DNA of 64,000 nt from Anaerolineales bacterium (GTDB taxonomy: Bacteria; Chloroflexota; Anaerolineae; 4572-78; J111): the NCBI GenBank assembly GCA_015075405.1, contig JABTUK010000002.1, positions 1,116,001-1,180,000 on the forward strand, read 5' to 3'. Below the pieces are notes generated by a model. The model saw only the letters and a program-made list of their open reading frames with translations, made no database searches and had not been told where the DNA came from. The translations under genes and the position numbers were made by a program. Shown here in pieces: positions 7,550 through 15,656 of this stretch. Position 1 is the stretch's first letter; the number at the start of each line of letters is the position of its first letter.

Positions 7550-10180
7550 TCAATTGCTAACGGTCAACTGCCCCAACACCACCGTGTCTCCCGGCGATTG
7601 GCCGGCCAGGTTGTCCCAAATGGGGAGGCGCTGCAGGGTGTTGGGGTCGTACAGGCCAAAAACAACCTGGTAAGCGCCGGGAGGCGTGGCCGGGTCAACC
7701 GGCAGGCGAAACTGGCGCGAGGCATGCTGGCCGGGGCGCATTTCGGAGGTGAGCAGGCGGCAGGCTGGGTCGTCGTCGTGCTGGCCCCAGCGAGTATCAT
7801 TCGGCCCGACGAGGTGAACGAAACCCCGATAGCGCAGTTCCATGGGGGCCAGGCTTTCCCAATAAACCGTCACCGGCAGCAAATCGCCGGGATGAACGAC
7901 CGTTTGAGGCAGATCGTAGCCGCGTAATAACAATTTATCGCCAAAGTTGAGCGAGGCCGGCTGGCTAATCATTTCATCCTGGGCCATGCGGGCCGGCGTC
8001 GTCAGCCGGTCGAAAGCGTGACGGTAGGCTTCCACATCCAATAGTTTCGGCTCGCCCGCCGGAGCGTTTTTCTGGTAGAGATGCAGCATCGGCGCCTGGT
8101 CTACCAGGACGATGTGGGTGAGGGTATAGCCCTGCCTCGGTAGAGATTGCTCCTCCTCCGGCCAACCTTTCCAATCACGGCGCACCCAGTAATTCTGGGG
8201 GTCATCGTAGCAAGAGCGCGGCGTTTGCAGAGTGTACCAGATGGGTACAGCAAAGGACTCGTTGATGCTGCGAAAATCGCCGGAGAGGCTGCCGCTGGCC
8301 CATTGATAGCCAACCGCCTTCCAGCCGGCCAGCCGAGGGTTAGAAATAGCCCGGCGCGGGCGGGGAATGTCGCTATAGAGCCAGTTGTAAATGGAGTTGG
8401 GATTATTGACCGAGTCAAGCTTGGCCTGCCAGTACGTTGTCACCAGGGCATCGAAGGAGAGGTATTGGTAAAAGAGGATGAGGGGAACGGCGAGAGTCAG
8501 GTAGATAACAATAGCACCCCGCAGTAGACGGTAGACGGTAGACAGTAGACGGGGAGAAGAGTTTTCTCTGTTCTCGGCGGTCAGCGGCCTGCCCTGAGCC
8601 TGTCGAATGGGTCGGCGGTCGGCGGTCTTCAAGCAGGCCCACAGATCAACCAGGGCCAGCGCCGCCAGCAGCGCCCAGCCGGTGTAAGCGATTTGGATGT
8701 GGTTGGAGGCATCTTTGGCCAGAAAGACCAACGCGCCCAGCGGCAGGCTGAACCAGAGAAAGATGGTTTTGAACTCGACGCTGGTGCGCGGCAGCAGCAT
8801 AAAAGCCATGCTGAGCAAAGCGTAAGGCACAAAAGCCAGGTTGATATTGGCGATAATCCAGGCATCGGGGGCGACTACCGTGCTGATAATGGCCGCACTC
8901 AATCCGACCAGCAGCGCCCAACCTCGCCAGCCCCACTGGGTAAAGTGACGGCCCAGCAGCCAGACCAGCAGCGCCACCAACACTGGGGCATGATAGTAAG
9001 TGGTGTAAAGAGTATCCTCGACAAAAATGTTCCAGACCAGGTTGTATAGCAGCGCCTCGCCGACACGCTCGCTGGCAAAATATTGGTAGACCAGGCCAAT
9101 TTCCGGGTCAGTCAGATAGGGCACATAGAACAGAGCGGTCAAACCGGCAAAAATCAGCCCGGCCGCCGCCAGCCAGGGCCGCTGCCGCCGCCAGGTCTCT
9201 GGTTCTGCCCTCAGTTTGTGCCAGATCAGGTAGCCAAAAACGGGCAGATAGAGCAGCACATTGGGATGAGCAATCAGGCTAACAGCCAGCGTCAAAGCAG
9301 TGAAAAATAAAAAGCTAAAGCGGTTCTCTCGATAGTAGCGGTAGGCCAACCAGACCGCCAGCGCCCCCCAAAAGACAATCAGGGCGCGATTTTCGACGTG
9401 GCGGGCTAGGGCTACAAAAAAGCCATTCACGCCGACAAAACCCGCCGCCAACAGCCCCACCGAGTCTCGTCCTCCGCTCATACGCCGGCCCAGGGCAAAC
9501 ATCAATGGAACCAGCAGGATTGCTACAATGACAAAAGGGGTGCGGGCGATGCCTTCATTGACCCAACCGTTGAGATACCACAACGCCGCCGGCAGCAGCC
9601 AATGAATCGGCCCTTTGCTGTCGAGAAACGGGGCATACTCTTCGCCTTTGTAAGCCCGGACAATGAGCCGCATATTTTCCAGCTCATCTTCGTGAAATTC
9701 GGCATAGCCCAGGCGGGTAACGCGGGTGAAGGCAGCGAGGGCTACAATGAGCAGGAGGATCAAAAGGGTTTTAGATGGGAGATTAGAGATTAGAGATTGG
9801 AGATTGGGGGCTGAAAGTTTGTCAGATATAGCGACCATTCGCCATTCGCTATTCGCCATTCGCCACACGAGGCCGGTTAATGTGGCAAGGTTAAGCGCAA
9901 TCAGGTTGGGCGTTTCGGTGAAAGGGCCGGGGAGTAACAAGGCAATAAGCAAAACCAGGGCGGACAGCACCGACGAGAGGCCAATGACCAAAACGATCCG
10001 TTCAACAAGGTCATCGGTATGCAGCCAATTCAGGGCTAATAACCAGGCCCAACCGGGCAGAACAAACGTCAGGACCAGGGCTGCCGGGAAGCGCAGCCAG
10101 ATCCAATCCAAATTGCTGAATAAAACAATGGCGTTGCTCAGCAGCAAGGCCAGGAATAAGCCGAGGGAGGTTCTGGACAT
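7550..10180 (-). CDS. GT39/PMT-like membrane glycosyltransferase with C-terminal beta domain
   Basis: An 876-residue polytopic GT-C protein, paralogous to the 1301-3841 gene. It shares the N-terminal FPAALVLTFVLPGWAWL segment, the RLGYAEFHEDE loop (FHEDE at 162-166, candidate catalytic acids) and the GDFRSINESFAVPIWY motif after the last helices. The C-terminal beta module (about 740-876) contains LLRGYDLP, TVYWESL, WGQHDDDPAC and PPGAYQV. Likely a polyprenyl-phosphate-sugar-dependent transferase on the outer membrane face. Two repeat tracts are read in frame: a heptamer array around 9777-9865 and a composite repeat at about 8520-8630 (PIRQAQGRPLTAENREN). The acceptor cannot be told from sequence. 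Confidence 0.85.
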   Translation of the reverse strand: MSRTSLGLFLALLLSNAIVLFSNLDWIWLRFPAALVLTFVLPGWAWLLALNWLHTDDLVERIVLVIGLSSVLSALVLLIALLLPGPFTETPNLIALNLATLTGLVWRMANSEWRMVAISDKLSAPNLQSLISNLPSKTLLILLLIVALAAFTRVTRLGYAEFHEDELENMRLIVRAYKGEEYAPFLDSKGPIHWLLPAALWYLNGWVNEGIARTPFVIVAILLVPLMFALGRRMSGGRDSVGLLAAGFVGVNGFFVALARHVENRALIVFWGALAVWLAYRYYRENRFSFLFFTALTLAVSLIAHPNVLLYLPVFGYLIWHKLRAEPETWRRQRPWLAAAGLIFAGLTALFYVPYLTDPEIGLVYQYFASERVGEALLYNLVWNIFVEDTLYTTYYHAPVLVALLVWLLGRHFTQWGWRGWALLVGLSAAIISTVVAPDAWIIANINLAFVPYALLSMAFMLLPRTSVEFKTIFLWFSLPLGALVFLAKDASNHIQIAYTGWALLAALALVDLWACLKTADRRPIRQAQGRPLTAENRENSSPRLLSTVYRLLRGAIVIYLTLAVPLILFYQYLSFDALVTTYWQAKLDSVNNPNSIYNWLYSDIPRPRRAISNPRLAGWKAVGYQWASGSLSGDFRSINESFAVPIWYTLQTPRSCYDDPQNYWVRRDWKGWPEEEQSLPRQGYTLTHIVLVDQAPMLHLYQKNAPAGEPKLLDVEAYRHAFDRLTTPARMAQDEMISQPASLNFGDKLLLRGYDLPQTVVHPGDLLPVTVYWESLAPMELRYRGFVHLVGPNDTRWGQHDDDPACRLLTSEMRPGQHASRQFRLPVDPATPPGAYQVVFGLYDPNTLQRLPIWDNLAGQSPGDTVVLGQLTVSN
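8521..8630. repeat. Composite in-frame repeat (GTAGACG heptamers plus palindromic block)
   Basis: GTAGACG heptamers (8521-8552) adjoin a block containing CCTGAGCCTGTCGAATGG and GGTCGGC units (8576-8630). The second block recurs at 15979-16030 inside another gene, where it is read in a different frame. Confidence 0.75.
9777..9865. repeat. Heptamer arrays (AGAGATT/GGAGATT and ATTCGCC) inside coding region
   Basis: AGAGATT/GGAGATT units at 9777-9807 and ATTCGCC/ATTCGCT units at 9834-9865 are both translated within the 876-residue glycosyltransferase. They lie between its transmembrane segments, as ANSEWRMVA and NLQSLISNLPS. Confidence 0.8.
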
Positions 10181-10184
10181 GTCA

Positions 10185-10325
10185 GGTAGACGGTAGACGG
10201 TAGACGGTAGACAGGGGTCGGAAATTTGGGATCGGGGGTCGAAGGTCTACGGCTCTGGGCAACACAGATATTATCTGTCTAACCTCCAATACCTGACACT
10301 TGACACTTGACACTTGACACTTGAC
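10185..10325. repeat. Spacer with two heptamer arrays (GGTAGAC; ACTTGAC)
   Basis: The spacer between two glycosyltransferase genes carries about four GGTAGAC units (10185-10213) and about five ACTTGAC/ACCTGAC units (10292-10325). The sequences are unrelated but both have 7-bp periodicity. No gene is seen in the spacer. Confidence 0.85.
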
Positions 10326-10330
10326 CCCCA

Positions 10331-13300
10331 TCATCGCTGCTCCACTGCCTGAATCCGGGTGAGCCAGGCGCGATTATCGGAAATGGGTGAATTTTGGCTG
10401 GTGGCGGGGAGGCGTTGGCCGGTCATGGAGTCGTACATGCCTACAAAAATATCGTATTTCCAGGGCGGCGCATCTTTAGCCAGGGGCACTTCGTAATGAT
10501 CCTCGATGATCTCGCCGGGCAGCCAACCACTGGTGGGCGCAGTTCCTCCGGCGGGAACACTATCCCACTGCCCGCGAATCACCTGATCCGGCCCGACGGC
10601 ATGGACAAAGACGGTGTAGTTCGAGGTTGCCGGGCGGAGGCTGCGCCAGTAGAGGGTCAGGCCAAAGGACTCTTCGGGGGCAACGGTCTGGTCGAGCAGT
10701 TTGTAACCGACCAATTCGATCTCGTCGTTGAGAAAGGCAGACACCGGCGTTACACCGGAAGGCAGTTCAAAGTTTCGTTCTTGCGGCTTGACCTTTACCT
10801 GGGCCAGGGTAACAGCCGGACCAATCGGCTCGCCGGTATCAGGGTCAAGCACGCTGACCTGGAGCGGGTAATCGTTGGCCGGGGCAGCCGCCGGGACGCG
10901 GAAGCGATAAGCCGCGCCCACCACCTCCGAGCGCCGCCACTCTGAAGGGGGATAGGTCTGAGATAAAGGCGGTTCGGCCACCACGTATTTTTTACGGTCG
11001 GCGGAGACAAAAGCAAACTCCACCCGATAATCCTCAGCCAGCGGTTGGGCAGCCTGCCAGAAGATTTTACCCTCAATCTCTGCGCCCGGCGACAGCTCTC
11101 TATCGGCATAATCATGCCCGATCAGGGTCAGGTCTGTATTAATCGGCGTCGAAACAGAGGGTTTTAGGGTAAGTTCAGCCGGTTGAGGTATTTTTTGAGG
11201 CGGGGTCAGGGTGAGCTGACCGATATTTTTAGCGACGCCGTAGCTTTGGCCGGTCACAAAATCATACATGCCGACTTCGAGGTGATACGTGCCGGGAGGA
11301 GTGGCCGGATCAATGGGCAACTTGTACTCGTCGCGGATAAAGTAGCCAGCGCGCCAGCGGTCAGGCCGCCACAGGCCGGCCAGAATCAGCCGGTCAATTT
11401 GGCCCCAACCGTGCCCCTGGTCATCCACCAGCCGAATATAAATATTTTGTTCGCCGTTGATCTGGGCCAGCGTCTCCCAATATAAGGTCACAGGCAGCCC
11501 CGGTATTTTTTGACCATAAAAGTAGGGCCAATCTTCGGCCTGCGGGTTGGCGGCAAAAAGATCGGCGGGCATCTCGGTTTGGGGCACACTCAGGCCAATC
11601 AGACGCGCCCCGCCGCCAAGGATGACCTCAGCCGGGAAGGTGTAATCTTGCGGGGGCGTCTGGCTGATAATCGGCCCCGGATAGATCCAGGCATACTCGA
11701 TGCCGCCCAACTTGACCACCTGAACCGGCTCGCGCTGGCGAAAATAGGCCAAAATTTCCCGGCTGGGAAAACCGCGTTGAACCTGATTGATGTAAAACAC
11801 AGTATAATCGCCGGTTAACGCCGAGCTTTGATCAGACAGGTCAAAGGTGGGGCCATGATAATAAGGCCCAAATTGATTGCTGTACCAGGCGGCCACCTGG
11901 GGCGGGTTTTGCTGGTTTGTATTGTTCAAATAGCGCGCGGCCAGATCCAGGCCCTCGCCCCAACCGACATTAAGCCAGTAGGGGGCCGTTGCGCCGCCGC
12001 CCAATAGCGGGTTGTAATAGGCCAGATAATAGGGGTGATACAGCAGGACCGTTCCCGCCTGCAAAAAAACAAGCAGCCCCACCAGTCCTGTAGCCGTAAC
12101 CCTGAAACGATTGAATAGACCCGGCAGGCGGCGCTTGAGCCATGTCGCCAGCCAATACAAGGCCAGCGCAGCCAGCAGCGCGGCGGCAAAGTAGACCGGC
12201 AAAATATAGCGATCACCTCGCCGGGACACCAGCGACACCGGCGCAATAAAGAAGGCGATATAGGCGACCAGCCCCAACGCCAGCGGCAGCATTTGAGCCG
12301 CCCAGGTTTCGATTTTGCGCCAGCGGGCGATTAATCCACCAGCGATCAAGCCCAAGCCGGCCACCACCCCCACCGAAACCAGGGGGGTGAGATGGTAAGG
12401 AAAAACCAGGAGATAATAGAAAGGATTTTGGTCGCTTTCCTGATCGCCCCAAAAATGGCCGGTGGTCGGGTGAAGCGAGTTGTTGGCGTTCTGAATATTC
12501 TCGATGATCCATTCCAACGCAAACGCGGGTCGCCGCCACATGGCCGGCCAGAGGGTGAAAAAAGCGACCAAAGCGATCAGCCCCCACCCCAACAGGGCAA
12601 TGCCCAACCTTTTCCAGCGCACCGCTCGCGGCGTGCCGGTTGGGGGAAACAGGGCGTAAAACAGACCGGCAACTACCAGAATGGGGCCAAGCAGCGCTGC
12701 CGGCGTTTTGCTCAAGGCGGCCAACCCACCCAACAAGCCGGAGAGAATGAGCCAGCGCCAGCTTCCCCGCTCAAGATAAAGCAAGAAAGCCAAAAACGAG
12801 AGAAACATAAAATAAGCCAGGGGCGCATCCACATGGATCACGCGGGTATGAGCCAAAATGAAAGGCTCAAAGGCAATGATCAGTGTTGCCAGGATAGCCA
12901 GGCGCTCGCCCAACAGCCGCCTGCCGAGGAAATAAATCCCCAAAATACTGATGGAGGCCACCAGAGCCAGCGGGAAGCGGACCCAGTAGATAAAATCAAG
13001 GGGGTAGGCAAAGGCTTTGTAATTGGCAGTTACCTGGTTGAGCGTGGGCATCAAACTTTCATGCACCCAGGAGAGGGGCAGCCAACCCTGGTAATGAAAC
13101 CAATAGCGCAGACCAATGCCAATTGCCCCCAAAACCAACGTAGGGACGCCGGGATAGCCCAGGACAAGCGCGCTGCCCCACCTGCCGCGCAGCACCGATT
13201 TAAGAAAAGCAGTCGAAAACATCATTTGGTCGTCTTCATCGGCGGTGAGGAAGATGTCCAGACCCACAACACGGGGGATAAAGATAACCAAAAACAACCC

Positions 13301-13399
13301 CAGCGGAATAGCCAGTTGCAGCCAACGCCGGTCAATATTGATTCCGGCCAGGGTTAAATTACGAGGCCGGGGAGAGGATTTTTCAATAAGTATGTCCAT
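10331..13399 (-). CDS. GT39-like membrane glycosyltransferase with three beta modules
   Basis: A 1022-residue protein. The N-terminal half has about a dozen membrane helices; FLTADEDDQMM (50-60, acidic D54/E55/D56/D57) forms the predicted catalytic loop and LGYPGVPTLV follows. After the helices comes an outer domain (NVGWGEGLDLAARYLN, then YINQVQRGFPS and GGIEYAWIYPGP), then three beta modules ending in GLTLYWRSLRP and VFVHAVGPD. The domain order matches the 18577-21432 gene, so these two form a subfamily distinct from the FHEDE pair. A surface-polysaccharide or glycolipid sugar transferase is likely. No clear repeat tract interrupts it, unlike its neighbours. Confidence 0.85.
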   Translation of the reverse strand: MDILIEKSSPRPRNLTLAGINIDRRWLQLAIPLGLFLVIFIPRVVGLDIFLTADEDDQMMFSTAFLKSVLRGRWGSALVLGYPGVPTLVLGAIGIGLRYWFHYQGWLPLSWVHESLMPTLNQVTANYKAFAYPLDFIYWVRFPLALVASISILGIYFLGRRLLGERLAILATLIIAFEPFILAHTRVIHVDAPLAYFMFLSFLAFLLYLERGSWRWLILSGLLGGLAALSKTPAALLGPILVVAGLFYALFPPTGTPRAVRWKRLGIALLGWGLIALVAFFTLWPAMWRRPAFALEWIIENIQNANNSLHPTTGHFWGDQESDQNPFYYLLVFPYHLTPLVSVGVVAGLGLIAGGLIARWRKIETWAAQMLPLALGLVAYIAFFIAPVSLVSRRGDRYILPVYFAAALLAALALYWLATWLKRRLPGLFNRFRVTATGLVGLLVFLQAGTVLLYHPYYLAYYNPLLGGGATAPYWLNVGWGEGLDLAARYLNNTNQQNPPQVAAWYSNQFGPYYHGPTFDLSDQSSALTGDYTVFYINQVQRGFPSREILAYFRQREPVQVVKLGGIEYAWIYPGPIISQTPPQDYTFPAEVILGGGARLIGLSVPQTEMPADLFAANPQAEDWPYFYGQKIPGLPVTLYWETLAQINGEQNIYIRLVDDQGHGWGQIDRLILAGLWRPDRWRAGYFIRDEYKLPIDPATPPGTYHLEVGMYDFVTGQSYGVAKNIGQLTLTPPQKIPQPAELTLKPSVSTPINTDLTLIGHDYADRELSPGAEIEGKIFWQAAQPLAEDYRVEFAFVSADRKKYVVAEPPLSQTYPPSEWRRSEVVGAAYRFRVPAAAPANDYPLQVSVLDPDTGEPIGPAVTLAQVKVKPQERNFELPSGVTPVSAFLNDEIELVGYKLLDQTVAPEESFGLTLYWRSLRPATSNYTVFVHAVGPDQVIRGQWDSVPAGGTAPTSGWLPGEIIEDHYEVPLAKDAPPWKYDIFVGMYDSMTGQRLPATSQNSPISDNRAWLTRIQAVEQR

Positions 13400-13505
13400 A
13401 CGGGAGATTAGAGATTGAGAAATAAGAATTTAGAAATAAGAAGTTAGAACAAAAACTGTATTAACTTGTACCTCTTATTTCTTATTTCTTTTTTCTTATT
13501 CCCTT
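13400..13505. repeat. Spacer hairpin built from AAATAAG-type heptamers
   Basis: Short units GAGATTA, then GAAATAAG/AAGTTAG on the left and TCTTATT/TCTTATT on the right, form an imperfect inverted pair of arrays between two glycosyltransferase genes. The same AAATAAG motif is used between the response regulator and kinase genes at 62008-62096. Confidence 0.65.
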
Positions 13506-13509
13506 TTCT

Positions 13510-15510
13510 TCATTCTATCCTGACTGTGGTCAAAGTTACAAAATCACCATCGTCGGCAGTGCGTAAACGCTCCAACGTTTCCAGGCGATACATGCCGGTT
13601 ATCAAAGTATAATCGCCCGGCGACAACTCGGCGGGCAGAGGTAGTTGCACCATGTCGGTGACAGTTTCGCCGGCAGGCCACTGGCTGGTGGGAAAATAGC
13701 CGCTCAACGGTTGGCTGTCCCAACTGGCTGCCAACGCACCCTGGCTGTTTAGGAGCTGGGTGAAGATGGTATAATCTTCGGTTAAGGCTATATTGGTTTG
13801 CCAATAAACTTTTAAATTTAAAGCGGACCCTGTTTTAGCTTTGTCCTTGATTTGATACCCGCGCAGCGTGATCGAGTCGCCCAGGCGAACCTGCCGCTCG
13901 TTGGGAAGGGCAGCATCCGGCGGAAGCCGTCGCCCAAAATAAACAATATGGTCATTATCCCAAACGCGCCGGGCAAAATAATTAGCCTGAACCCAGGCCA
14001 GATATTCCGGCAGCCAGGGTAGGCGCAAACTCCACTGAACCACGGCCGGGGCTTGATACTGCTCCGTTAGTTGAATCATTCGCTCTGACGTTTGCCGCCC
14101 GGCTTTGATGGCCACCAGGGCCACATCGCCCAGCGGCGGCGGGGTCCGCCGGTCGGCCATAAAAATCAGCAGTTGGCTGTCGCCCATCACAAAATCAGCG
14201 GGGGCGGAGACAGCCCGAAGCAACTTTAGCGCCTCGGCCTCGCGCCCGCCGGTCACAATCGCTGCCGTTGCCTGATTGGCCGCAATCATCGCCGGCAGGT
14301 TGAAAGCGGCGATAATGATAAAAATAACGCCGACAATAGGAGTCCAGTGACCAGTGATCGAAGACCGGAGACCGGGGCTTGATAACCAGGATATGACTTC
14401 TTTAGACAAAGAACCGACTAACTCTGTTCCGAGCAAAATCAACGGCGGCAGCAGCACGATAAAGTGATGTGGAAAGAGTGGCGTGTGCCAGTAGAGCATG
14501 GCTATTCCGGCGAGCAGCCAAACCAGCCAAACTAAAGGATGAAGGATGAAGGATGAAGGATGAAGAGAAAATCTCCCCTGCACCCCTGCGCCTCTGCGCC
14601 CCTGCGCCTTTTCCAGCCATGCTCGCCAGACTGCCGCCATTATACCCCCAAATGCCAGTAACCAAAATCCCCAATGGTTGTTGAAAAACAGCTTGAACTG
14701 ATCCCACGTTTCAACTGTCGAGCCGGGGATAGCGGCCCGCAAGTCATTGCGGAAACGGACGAGTTGATCGTAGAGCGCGGCAGGATCGTACAACAGCGGC
14801 AGGATCGCCAGGGGAATAAGCAGGCCGAGACTCCACCAGAGCAGGCGACCGCCGACCGCCGACCGCCGACCGCCAATTACTAACAACAATCCGACGGGCG
14901 CAGCCACAAACGGGTTTAACGGTTTGGTGATAAAACTGAGTCCCAAAGCCAAGCCGGAAGCGACCAGCCAGAGTTTATGCTTCTGCTCCAGATAGCCAAA
15001 CATCAAAGCAACCGAAACGACGGCCAGGGCCGTGGCCGGAACTTCGGCCATGACCAGGCGGGAAAAAGTGAAGCTGAGCGGAGATAGAGTGATGAGGAGC
15101 AAGGCAGTCAAGGCCGCCGCCCAGCCGCCGGAGCGATAAGCCAGCCAGCTCAGAGCCAGGGCCAACAAGCCGAAACTGGGCAGAATGGCCCAGCGGCCCA
15201 CCTGGAGCGTCGGCCCGGCCAATCGAAAAGCCAGGGCCACCGTTTCCAGAAACAGAGGCGACTGCACCGCATAGGTCTGGCTGTAGAGCGGATAGCCGTC
15301 CACGGCCAGTTTGGCCCACATCACGTGCGCGCCTTCATCGTTGGACAGGCCAAAAGCATCGAGGTTTTGCGCGCGCCAGGCAAAGGCGAGGATGAGGATG
15401 AGCAGCCAGAGCAGAGGCCAGATTTTGGATTTCGCCCCTTCGGGCGCGTCGGAAGCGACGAGATTTTGGATTTTGGATTTTGGATTTATACGTTCAGACA
15501 ATCCTACCAC
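13510..15510 (-). CDS. GT39-like membrane glycosyltransferase, single beta module
   Basis: About 666 residues from the GTG at 15510. The frame stays open further upstream to a GTG at 15633, but that extension is translated MITE sequence, so the true start is uncertain (TTG 15501 is another option). FGLSNDEGAHVMWAKL gives the acidic DE of the GT39 first outer loop, and YAVQSPLFLETVALAF matches the following helix region. About ten membrane helices precede one C-terminal beta module (LRGYQIK, LKVYWQT, SPGDYTL). Residues near the N terminus (SKIQNLVASDAPEGAKSKI) and at about 14530-14610 are encoded by short repeats. Presumed polyprenyl-sugar-dependent transferase. Confidence 0.8.
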   Translation of the reverse strand: MVGLSERINPKSKIQNLVASDAPEGAKSKIWPLLWLLILILAFAWRAQNLDAFGLSNDEGAHVMWAKLAVDGYPLYSQTYAVQSPLFLETVALAFRLAGPTLQVGRWAILPSFGLLALALSWLAYRSGGWAAALTALLLITLSPLSFTFSRLVMAEVPATALAVVSVALMFGYLEQKHKLWLVASGLALGLSFITKPLNPFVAAPVGLLLVIGGRRSAVGGRLLWWSLGLLIPLAILPLLYDPAALYDQLVRFRNDLRAAIPGSTVETWDQFKLFFNNHWGFWLLAFGGIMAAVWRAWLEKAQGRRGAGVQGRFSLHPSSFILHPLVWLVWLLAGIAMLYWHTPLFPHHFIVLLPPLILLGTELVGSLSKEVISWLSSPGLRSSITGHWTPIVGVIFIIIAAFNLPAMIAANQATAAIVTGGREAEALKLLRAVSAPADFVMGDSQLLIFMADRRTPPPLGDVALVAIKAGRQTSERMIQLTEQYQAPAVVQWSLRLPWLPEYLAWVQANYFARRVWDNDHIVYFGRRLPPDAALPNERQVRLGDSITLRGYQIKDKAKTGSALNLKVYWQTNIALTEDYTIFTQLLNSQGALAASWDSQPLSGYFPTSQWPAGETVTDMVQLPLPAELSPGDYTLITGMYRLETLERLRTADDGDFVTLTTVRIE

Positions 15511-15564
15511 TATACACCCGATTACCCAGGAATAAAAACTGAATTCCTCACTTGAATTGAGTAT

Positions 15565-15656
15565 CAGTGGATCCAAATTTGAGGAGCCAGCACGCCCACG
15601 TGCGGCGGTGTTCGGCACGTGGGCGTGCCTCACTCCTCGGAAAATTGGATCTACTG
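15565..15656. mobile_element. MITE-like palindromic element, copy 1 of 3
   Basis: The ends CAGTGGATCCAAATTT and AAATTGGATCTACTG form terminal inverted repeats, and a central 14-bp hairpin (GCACGCCCACGTGC / GCACGTGGGCGTGC) lies inside. Copies 2 and 3 are at 36564-36659 and 49033-49123. This copy's right end supplies the TAG stop of the DUF2079-like gene (15651-15653), and its interior is open in frame with the next gene. Confidence 0.8.

Noticed and set aside
12392..13357. Long plus-strand open frame opposite the 1022-residue glycosyltransferase
   Set aside because: It lies wholly antisense to a well-supported gene, has a Gln/Lys/Gly-rich composition without known motifs, and has no ribosome site. 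It is a shadow of the GC-rich minus-strand gene.
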